The notes under the pieces: generated by a model
Databases searched by the model: none
Seen by the model: only the letters and a program-made list of their open reading frames with translations
What the model was told of the DNA's origin: nothing
Translations under genes and position numbers: made by a program
Origin: an uncultured Phycisphaerales bacterium
Lineage (GTDB): Bacteria > Planctomycetota > Phycisphaerae > Phycisphaerales > UBA1924
Assembly: GCA_937871415.1 (NCBI GenBank)
Contig: CALMQD010000516.1
Location: 1 to 11,439, forward strand
Direction of reading: 5' to 3'
Length of the DNA stretch: 11,439 bases
In this document: in pieces, positions 5,874 to 11,439 of the stretch
How the letters are laid out: the number at the start of each line of letters is the position of its first letter
Numbering within the stretch: position 1 is the first letter of the stretch

Positions 5874-6704
5874 ATGAGCGCTTACAGCATCGGCGTCATC
5901 ATCCCCGCCGCCGGGGCCTCGCGACGCTACCAGGAAGACGACACGTCCCCTCTCGGCGGACCGGTCCGATCCAAGCTCGACGAAGACCTGGGAGGCCGCC
6001 CGGTCCTGCAGCGCACCGTCGAACTCTTCAACAAGCGCGACGACGTCGCCTCCATCGTCGTCGCCGGGCCCGCCGACGACCAAGCCTTCGCCGCTTTTTC
6101 CGCGCGACACGCCGACAAACTCTCGCTCCTGGGCGCACGCCTCTGCCGCGGCGGCAAGACCCATCGCTACGAGACCGTCGCCAACGCCCTCCCGCTCATC
6201 CCCGACTCCTGCACGCACATCGCGATCCACGACGCCGCCCGCCCATGCGCCGGCGATGCGCTCATCGATCGCGTCTTCCGCGCCGCTGGAGAGAAAGGCT
6301 TCGACGCCGTCATCCCCGGCATCGATACTCCCGACACGCTCAAGCGCGTGCACCCCGAATGGATGAAGGACGCTTCACACGACCCGCTCGCGGCCATCCT
6401 CGGCGACGCCGGAGCCGACAGAAAACTCGGCCGTTATGTGGACGCGACCATCCCCCGCGAGTCCGTCGTCTCCGTCCAGACGCCCCAGGTCTTCAAGGCC
6501 GACCTGCTCAGAAAGGCCTATGCGCAAGCGGATCTGGCGAGCACCGACGACGCCCAGCTCGTCGAACGCATCGGCGGCAAAGTGCTCGTCGTCCCCGGCG
6601 AGAGCACGAACATCAAGATCACCCGCGCCGGCGACATCACGCTCGCCCGGGCCATCCTCGGCGTCCGCCCCCCGCAAGAACGGGCGGCCCACAAGCGGTT
6701 CTGA
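5874..6704 (+). CDS. ispD: 2-C-methyl-D-erythritol 4-phosphate cytidylyltransferase
   Basis: It transfers CMP from CTP to methylerythritol phosphate, the third step of the MEP isoprenoid pathway, in the cytoplasm. The 276-residue protein shows the nucleotide-binding start I-I-P-A-A-G-A-S-R-R (9-18) with Lys34, the loop G-G-K-T-H-R-Y-E-T-V-A-N-A-L (93-106), H-D-A-A-R-P (119-124), Q-T-P-Q-V-F (202-207), T-D-D-A-Q-L-V-E (224-231), and N-I-K-I-T (246-250) near the C-terminus. It is about 45 residues longer than typical IspD (~230). The extra length lies in a loop at 19-33, between the Arg and Lys of the first motif, and in a longer segment at about 158-196. ATG at 5874 starts at the family N-terminus. 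The preceding bases are pyrimidine-rich with no Shine-Dalgarno sequence, so translation may be leaderless or SD-independent. A related sugar or alditol cytidylyltransferase of the same fold is the main alternative. Confidence 0.88.
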   Translation: MSAYSIGVIIPAAGASRRYQEDDTSPLGGPVRSKLDEDLGGRPVLQRTVELFNKRDDVASIVVAGPADDQAFAAFSARHADKLSLLGARLCRGGKTHRYETVANALPLIPDSCTHIAIHDAARPCAGDALIDRVFRAAGEKGFDAVIPGIDTPDTLKRVHPEWMKDASHDPLAAILGDAGADRKLGRYVDATIPRESVVSVQTPQVFKADLLRKAYAQADLASTDDAQLVERIGGKVLVVPGESTNIKITRAGDITLARAILGVRPPQERAAHKRF

Positions 6705-6733
6705 CGACAAAGCGCCAAGTCCCCACGCTCCAC

Positions 6734-6767
6734 GACCGAAAAAGATCGTCGGTCCTGCGCGTTTTTT
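6734..6767 (+). terminator. Possible weak terminator after ispD
   Basis: GACCGA (6734-6739) pairs with TCGGTC (6749-6754) around a nine-base loop, and TTTTTT follows at 6762-6767. The seven bases between stem and T run make this atypical. An outer GCGC/GCGC pairing (6712-6715 with 6757-6760) could close the gap. It is the only candidate stop between ispD and the next gene. Confidence 0.4.
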
Positions 6768-6894
6768 GGTGATTGGCCGTGGACAACCGGACGGTTTCAG
6801 GGCAACCTATTGAAGCGGCGCTCTCTCCCGGCATCCGGCCGGGGTCCGGAACTTCGGGGCGACACTTTCTCTTTGGAGCGAAGGAGTCGGAAGC

Positions 6895-9873
6895 ATGCAA
6901 TATCGCGGATGGGTTCTGAAAGCCGCGGCCTTGGCCGCCGCGGGCCTCTCGGTGTCGTCGGTTCTCGCCGACCCGGGCTCCGACGTCATCGTCGGCGAGA
7001 TTCACAACGCCCAGTACAACGGCCAGGCCAACAACATGGCCTCCTGGTCGCTCGGCACCACTTCGTGCAACAAGGGCGACGTGCCCTTCCAGTGGCTGAC
7101 CAGTTCCAACTCCGGAACGCCCGGCACCGGCGAAAACCGCCACCCGGTCATCGGCCAGAACCTCTTCCGCGTCATCCCCGGCGCACAAGGCACCATCCGC
7201 CAGTTGTCCCAGGCCTGGCTCAAGCACGGCTTCACCGCGCTCCAGAACAACGCCTGCAACTTCGGGTGCTCCGCCTATCCCAACGGCACCTACCTCGGCG
7301 TCGGCTGCTCCGACCCGTACGACTCCAGCCTCAACGCCAGCCAGCCCAACGCCGGCCCCAAGAGCGAAGTCAACGCCGCCACCGGCGTCTTCCCCTTCCC
7401 GCCCTTCGGCAAGAACACGCTGTCGGGCAACATCGACAAGCGCCTCCAGGCGCCGCTGACCGACTCGCCCTCGGCCCCCGGCCTCGGCGTTGCCGGCGCG
7501 CTCTACTTCGGTGAGTGCCAGTACGTCGCCCAGGACGACGCCGCCAACAACAACAAGAACAACAACGCCTCCTACCGCCAGCTCAATCTCACCGCGACGA
7601 GCATCTCCGTCGCCGGCAGCACCCAGCGCGAGCGCCCCGGCATCTACGCCTGGAAGGACCACGGCCTGGGCCTCAACACCCCCGACCCCTCGGTCACCGT
7701 GACCGAGGTCGACGTCGCAGGCGACGGGCGCTTCCTCGTCGCCGTCAAGAGCTGGCAGATCAACGCCAACACCTGGCACTACGAGTACGCGGTCCACAAC
7801 CTCAACTCGCACCGCTCGGGCCAGGCCTTCCGCATCAACTTCCCCGCCGGCGTCAACATCACCAACGCCGGCACCTACAACGTCCCCTACCACTCCGGCG
7901 AACCCTACAGCAACGCCCCCTGGACGCTCACGATCAGTTCCGACAACGTGACCTGGGCCGGCCCCACCTACACCGGCTCGTTCTGGACCAACACCGGCCC
8001 CGGTGTCTGGGCCGCCCCCACCGGCAACGACTCCACCGCCAACGCGCTGCGCTGGGGCACCATGTACAACTTCTGGTTCGACGCCAACGCGGCGCCGACC
8101 ATCGGCAGCGGCTCCATCGCCCTCTTCCGTCCGGGCGCCGCGCCGAACCCCTCCCTCATCATCTCCGCCCCCGGCGCTCCCGGCAGTTCCGGCATCCCCA
8201 ACGACGAGTGCGCCACCGCGACCCCCATCACCGACGGCACCTGGGGCTTCTCGACTCTCCAGGCCACATCCAACCCCAACGGCCCCGCCGAGTGTCTCTT
8301 CAGCGGCAGCAGCGCCATCAACTTCGACGCCTGGTTCTCCTACGTCGCGCCCAACTCGGGCAACGTCCGCATCTCCACCTGCGGCTCGAACTTCGACACC
8401 AAGATCGCCGCCTACTCCGCCTGCCCAGGCTCCACCCCCAACACCGCGATCGCCTGCAACGACGACTTCGACTGTGACAACAACGCCGCGACCAACGACC
8501 TGCAGTCGCAGGCTTCCTTCACAGCCGTCGCCGGGCAGACGTACTACCTCCGCATCGGCGGCTTCAACACCGCCCAGGGCACCGTCGCCCTCAGCATCGC
8601 CGGCCCCAACGCGCTGGGCGCCTGCTGCGAACTCACCACCTGCTCCCTCAAGACCTCGTCGAGCTGCTCCGGCACCTTCTACGGCGTCGACTCTTCCTGC
8701 ACCACCGGCCTCTGCGCGCTCTCCTACGACAACTGCGCCAACGCCCAGCCCCTCTCCGACGGCGTCCCGTTCCAGTCGACGACGATCGGAGCCAGCGACG
8801 ACGGCGGCAACTCCTGCGGCACCTCCGACGCCTCCCCCGACCTCTGGTTCTCCTACACCCCCGCCGTCACCGGAAACGTCGTCTTCTCCACCTGCGTCGG
8901 CAGTGACTACGACACCGTCCTGAGCGTCCATACCGCCTGCCCCTCGGGCGCCAACGAGTTCCAGCTCGCGCCGACTTCTTCCTCGTGCAACGACGACACC
9001 ACGGGCTGCGGCACCGGCCGTCAGTCGCGAGTCACCGTCGCTCTCACCGCGGGCACACGCTACCTCATCCGCGTCGCCGGCTGGCAGGGCGCGACCGGCA
9101 ACTTCACCCTCCTGACCACCGGCGGCGGCGGCATCGCTCCCCCGTCCAACGACAACTGCATCGACCGCCCGGGCATCCCGCTCGGGTCGCTCAACGTCGA
9201 CACCTCGGGCGCGACGACCGACGGTCCGTCGCACACCCTCTGCGACTCCCGCTCGCAGACGCTCATCACCAAGGACATCTGGTTCAACCATCCCTCCTCG
9301 GGCACCGGCACGCTCACCATCACCCTGTGCGCTTCCGCCGGCAGTTCGCTCGATCCCTACCTCGCCGTCTACAGCGGCTCGGGATGCGCCGACCTCGAAA
9401 ACCGCCTCATGGCCTGCTCCGATCAGGCCGGTGCCTGCAGCGCTCCCAACAACGCTTCGGTGACCATCCCCGTCCAGGACACCGTCTCCTACACCATCCG
9501 CGTCGGCGGCTACAACAACACCGCCGGCCCCGGCGTCCTCACCCTCGCCTTCACGCCCACCGCGGGCGCCTGCTGCGTCGGAACCACCGAGTGCCACGTC
9601 GTCGCCAACGCCGCCAGCTGCATCGGCGGCTCCTACCAGGGCGACAACTCCGTCTGCGAAGGTGACGCGATGAACCCGATCACCTGCTGCCCCGCCAACT
9701 TCGATCACGTCGGCGGCGTGGGCGTGGCGGACCTCTTCGGGTTCCTCGACGCTTGGTTCGCCGAGTTCAACACCAGCGGACCCAACCTGGCGTCCGACTT
9801 TGATCACGACCAGTCCGCCACCGTCGCCGACCTCTTCGGCTTCCTCGACGCCTGGTTCCTCGGCTGCAACTAA
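6895..9873 (+). CDS. Large secreted multidomain protein with PPC-like repeats and GC-type dockerin-like tail
   Basis: The 992-residue protein is exported; its function is unknown. The signal peptide is residues 1-25 (cleavage near S-V-L-A / D-P). Residues 26-430 form one long domain with HPVIGQNLFRV (83-93), Q-A-W-L-K-H-G-F-T-A-L (106-116) and LGVGCSDPY (134-142). I recall this domain from many marine planctomycete-type hypothetical proteins. Three beta domains follow (about 435-570, 611-742, 751-888), each opening with a D/N-x-C segment and carrying W-F-x-Y/H-x-P, a Cys-Asn-Asp-Asp or similar site and a Y-x-I/L-R-I/V-G/A-G/A-W/Y/F strand, resembling pre-peptidase C-terminal (PPC) domains. 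Cys-rich knots beginning G-A-C-C lie at 575-607 and 890-932. The tail has two D-L-F-G-F-L-D-A-W-F units (935-955, 968-988). AAGGAG (6881-6886) precedes the ATG by eight bases. It appears monocistronic, with a strong terminator downstream. No protease or glycosidase active site is visible. Confidence 0.9.
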   Translation: MQYRGWVLKAAALAAAGLSVSSVLADPGSDVIVGEIHNAQYNGQANNMASWSLGTTSCNKGDVPFQWLTSSNSGTPGTGENRHPVIGQNLFRVIPGAQGTIRQLSQAWLKHGFTALQNNACNFGCSAYPNGTYLGVGCSDPYDSSLNASQPNAGPKSEVNAATGVFPFPPFGKNTLSGNIDKRLQAPLTDSPSAPGLGVAGALYFGECQYVAQDDAANNNKNNNASYRQLNLTATSISVAGSTQRERPGIYAWKDHGLGLNTPDPSVTVTEVDVAGDGRFLVAVKSWQINANTWHYEYAVHNLNSHRSGQAFRINFPAGVNITNAGTYNVPYHSGEPYSNAPWTLTISSDNVTWAGPTYTGSFWTNTGPGVWAAPTGNDSTANALRWGTMYNFWFDANAAPTIGSGSIALFRPGAAPNPSLIISAPGAPGSSGIPNDECATATPITDGTWGFSTLQATSNPNGPAECLFSGSSAINFDAWFSYVAPNSGNVRISTCGSNFDTKIAAYSACPGSTPNTAIACNDDFDCDNNAATNDLQSQASFTAVAGQTYYLRIGGFNTAQGTVALSIAGPNALGACCELTTCSLKTSSSCSGTFYGVDSSCTTGLCALSYDNCANAQPLSDGVPFQSTTIGASDDGGNSCGTSDASPDLWFSYTPAVTGNVVFSTCVGSDYDTVLSVHTACPSGANEFQLAPTSSSCNDDTTGCGTGRQSRVTVALTAGTRYLIRVAGWQGATGNFTLLTTGGGGIAPPSNDNCIDRPGIPLGSLNVDTSGATTDGPSHTLCDSRSQTLITKDIWFNHPSSGTGTLTITLCASAGSSLDPYLAVYSGSGCADLENRLMACSDQAGACSAPNNASVTIPVQDTVSYTIRVGGYNNTAGPGVLTLAFTPTAGACCVGTTECHVVANAASCIGGSYQGDNSVCEGDAMNPITCCPANFDHVGGVGVADLFGFLDAWFAEFNTSGPNLASDFDHDQSATVADLFGFLDAWFLGCN

Positions 9874-9898
9874 CACCCCTTCCGCTCTTTGCATCTCC

Positions 9899-9929
9899 AA
9901 CCCCCGGGCCTCGTGCCCGGGGGTTTTTT
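9899..9929 (+). terminator. Rho-independent terminator of the 992-residue protein gene
   Basis: A perfect nine-pair GC stem, CCCCCGGGC (9901-9909) with GCCCGGGGG (9915-9923), has a five-base loop and is followed by TTTTTT (9924-9929). The AA at 9899-9900 can extend pairing into the T run. It begins 26 bases after the stop codon. Confidence 0.95.
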
Positions 9930-10000
9930 CTTGCCCGCAAACCCCACCCGCACGTCCGCTGAGCCTTCCCGCTTCCGCCCCAGGCCGAACACGCACCGGC

Positions 10001-10020
10001 CCCGTGCGTAGAATCACGGG
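10001..10020 (+). promoter_or_regulatory. Candidate -10 element inside a short palindrome, upstream of the Fe-S carrier gene
   Basis: TAGAAT (10009-10014) resembles a -10 box and stands out as AT-rich. It is flanked by the inverted repeat CCCGTG (10001-10006) and CACGGG (10015-10020). No good -35 box is found 16-18 bases upstream, so the call is tentative. It would give a leader of about 60 bases before ATG at 10080. Confidence 0.35.
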
Positions 10021-10079
10021 CTTCGGGCCGCCGCAATGGCCGCGGCACGCTCGACCCAACGATCCACAGGACCATCCCC

Positions 10080-10457
10080 ATGGCGACCCACACCCACGAC
10101 CACCCGCACGCCGCACCCACCGAGACCGGCATCATCCTCACCGAGGGCGCCGCGCGAGAGATCCGCAACATCATCCAGCAGCAGGAACTCGACGCCGACA
10201 AGGTCCGCCTGCGCGTGGGCGTCAAGGGCGGCGGCTGCTCCGGCTTCTCCTACCTCCTCGACCTGACCGAGAGCCAGAAGGACTCCGACGAGGTCTTCGA
10301 GCAGCACGGCATCAAGGTCATCGTCGACCCCAAGAGCCTCCTCTATCTCAACGGCACCACCGTCGATTTCAAGGACGAGATCATGGGCCGCGGCTTCGTC
10401 TTCCAGAACCCCAACGCGACCACGAGCTGCGGCTGCGGGTCGAGTTTCGCGGTCTAA
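10080..10457 (+). CDS. A-type iron-sulfur carrier protein (IscA/ErpA/HesB family)
   Basis: Members of this family bind and hand on Fe-S clusters to target enzymes in the cytoplasm. The 125-residue protein has the three conserved cysteines: Cys53 in G-G-G-C-S-G-F-S-Y, and Cys117 and Cys119 in the terminal [10 protein letters not shown]. The segment [17 protein letters not shown] (80-96) is also diagnostic. The core matches the usual ~107 residues. The extra length is an N-terminal extension with four histidines at positions 4, 6, 8 and 10, which could bind metal but is not a family feature I know. The start is ATG with a modest AGGA eight bases upstream; the next plausible in-frame ATG is far inside the domain. 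No isc or suf genes adjoin it here, so whether it is IscA, ErpA or SufA type cannot be decided and no gene symbol is given. Confidence 0.93.
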   Translation: MATHTHDHPHAAPTETGIILTEGAAREIRNIIQQQELDADKVRLRVGVKGGGCSGFSYLLDLTESQKDSDEVFEQHGIKVIVDPKSLLYLNGTTVDFKDEIMGRGFVFQNPNATTSCGCGSSFAV

Positions 10458-10614
10458 GCCGTCCGTTCATCGCATTCCGTGCACCCTGCGTTCCTCGCCG
10501 ATCCACGACCGGCGGAGGCCGATCCCACTGGGCCCTCAGAACGCTCAAACACGTACCAGCCCATGCTCACCAGCCGCAATTAAGGCGTGGGAGGACAAGC
10601 TACTTGCACAGGCT

Positions 10615-11127
10615 TTGGAAGAGGCAAGGGCGCGGAGACAGGCTCAGAAGGCACAAGTCGCTGAGGATTCCGCGCGGTTCGGAACCGATGAGATCGTGGG
10701 TAAAAAGATCAGTGGGAGCCACAAGTATGGAGGCCAGACGAAGGTGACGTGGACGCCGTTGGTGGGACTACTGGAACAGGCGCGCAAGGATGCGGCGAAG
10801 CGAATGCAACCGGAAGCCGACTTGCAAGCGCTGTTGAGTTCTTACTATGGCTCTTCGCAAGGCGGCCGGATCCGCATAGACATAGAGCGGAGCACCATTG
10901 GAGCAGCGAACTGGAAGTTCTTCACCGTTGTCTTGCAGGATAGCACCGGCGCGGAGGTATTCCGCAAGGAATTGGACAGCGATATCCCGGAATACTCTTC
11001 GGGCGATTGGTGGAACATCGAACTCGTGAACGTGGACGCTTATGTGCGGCCACCGTTCAACGTCTTTGTGATCGACCAACTGGAAGACGCTCCCTTCAAC
11101 TTCCGAGTTGAAGCCCGGCGCAAGTAG
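10615..11127 (+). CDS. Uncharacterised 170-residue protein, probably 5'-truncated or a gene fragment
   Basis: I do not recognise the family. From TTG at 10615 the frame gives 170 residues: a charged, Arg/Ala/Gln-rich helix (about 1-25), a segment with the pattern [12 protein letters not shown], and a C-terminal beta-rich domain (about 75-168) with [15 protein letters not shown] and F-N-F-R-V-E-A. The helix appears to continue upstream in frame ([12 protein letters not shown] from about 10579). The frame remains open back past 10458 with no ATG or GTG and no ribosome site, and the first in-frame ATG is residue 63. Codons are less GC-rich and richer in G/A than those of all plus-strand neighbours. 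I infer a gene that lost its N-terminal part through rearrangement, or a foreign fragment. A functional TTG start is possible but less likely. No signal peptide is seen. Confidence 0.4.
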   Translation: MEEARARRQAQKAQVAEDSARFGTDEIVGKKISGSHKYGGQTKVTWTPLVGLLEQARKDAAKRMQPEADLQALLSSYYGSSQGGRIRIDIERSTIGAANWKFFTVVLQDSTGAEVFRKELDSDIPEYSSGDWWNIELVNVDAYVRPPFNVFVIDQLEDAPFNFRVEARRK

Positions 11128-11149
11128 CCGAGATCGGAAAGCTCTCCGA

Positions 11150-11214
11150 CCGGCCCTCGGGTGCCCGATGATCCGGCCCCAACCCGCGCTCGGGTCCCCA
11201 ATGAGCCGGCGCTT
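11150..11214. repeat. Two degenerate 33-base tandem repeats
   Basis: The segments 11150-11181 and 11183-11214 align at an offset of 33 bases, sharing CTCGGGT, CCC, ATGA and CCGGC cores with scattered mismatches. A 7-pair hairpin, CTGCCGA (11238-11244) with TCGGCAG (11252-11258), follows. No gene is supported between 11128 and 11298, a space between two convergent frames. The repeat may be residue of the same rearrangement that left the adjacent truncated frame. Confidence 0.4.
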
Positions 11215-11298
11215 GGCTCAATACATGCGTCAGGGGTCTGCCGAGTGCCGGTCGGCAGGCAGGCGCCGGCGCAGTGGGCAGCGTCCACGGCCCGAACC

Positions 11299-11439
11299 TC
11301 ACTTGGCCTTCAACGGCTTCCTGCTCGTGTGGTAGATGTTGTACACCACAACGGTAGGACCATCCAGTTCAAACACGATACGGTAAAGGAACTTGGCCAC
11401 CGGGGCATGCCGGAAACCGTTCTCTCGGATGCGGTAATT
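11299..11439 (-). CDS. RelE/ParE-like toxin, C-terminal part only
   Basis: The last 46 residues of a minus-strand gene are visible; it ends with TGA at 11299-11301 and its start lies beyond the right edge. The sequence contains A-K-F-L-Y-R-I-V-F-E-L-D-G-P-T-V-V-V-Y-N-I-Y-H-T-S-R-K-P. This has the typical ending of RelE/ParE-type plasmid-stabilisation toxins: a central R-I/V-x-F/Y strand, a D-G turn, a hydrophobic strand, then H-x-x-R near the end. Toxins of this superfamily are either mRNA interferases or gyrase inhibitors, and the usual antitoxin gene lies just upstream, here to the right of the window. Codon usage is mixed and less biased than in the housekeeping genes. With only a third to half of the protein in view, the assignment is moderate. 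Confidence 0.5.
   Translation of the reverse strand, partial: NYRIRENGFRHAPVAKFLYRIVFELDGPTVVVYNIYHTSRKPLKAK

Noticed and set aside
6637..10116. Long minus-strand open frame opposite the 992-residue gene
   Set aside because: Its Gly/Ala/Val/Arg-rich translation is typical of the complement of C-ending codons. The plus-strand protein has a ribosome site, signal peptide, domains and a terminator.
11096..11335. Small open frames on both strands over the 33-base repeat
   Set aside because: They have no ribosome site, no homologous pattern and low-complexity translations; the repeat period of 33 makes any frame look repetitive.

Overview
The window is very GC-rich, with third codon positions almost all G or C. 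It most likely comes from a planctomycete of the class Phycisphaerae. The main clue is two secreted proteins that end in the duplicated D-L-F-x-F-L-D-x-W-F module of 'GC-type' dockerin-like domains, which I know mainly from that group. The housekeeping genes look like those of an ordinary Gram-negative-type bacterium. I see no rRNA, tRNA, CRISPR array or transposase.

Layout. Positions 1-821 (minus) hold a nearly complete DUF1444 (YtpQ-like) protein. A gene-poor stretch (822-1225) leads to a good sigma70-type promoter, a hairpin-rich leader and acpP (acyl carrier protein, GTG start, 1424-1672). After a 306-base gap comes fabF (1979-3262), closed by a strong terminator. Convergent to fabF is a secreted, beta-repeat, dockerin-type protein on the minus strand (3361-5580). 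Its upstream region carries two near-perfect palindromes. It diverges from ispD (5874-6704). A large secreted protein of 992 residues follows (6895-9873): an uncharacterised N-terminal domain, three PPC-like beta domains, two Cys-rich knots and a dockerin-type tail, closed by a textbook terminator. Next is an A-type iron-sulfur carrier (IscA/ErpA/HesB family, 10080-10457) with a His-rich N-terminus. The last kilobase differs: a less GC-rich open frame lacking a convincing start (10615-11127), a short degenerate 33-base repeat, and the 3' end of a minus-strand RelE/ParE-like toxin gene running off the window (11299-11439). This end looks like acquired or rearranged DNA.

How the genes work together. 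acpP and fabF supply fatty-acid elongation. ispD supplies the MEP isoprenoid pathway. The A-type carrier serves Fe-S assembly, on which the last two MEP enzymes depend in general. The two secreted proteins are unrelated in their N-terminal parts but share the same C-terminal module, which suggests a common surface-attachment or sorting system whose partner is not visible here.

A window-wide pattern is that plus-strand genes prefer C-ending codons and minus-strand genes prefer G-ending codons, so the plus strand is C-rich throughout until about 10580, where the pattern breaks.
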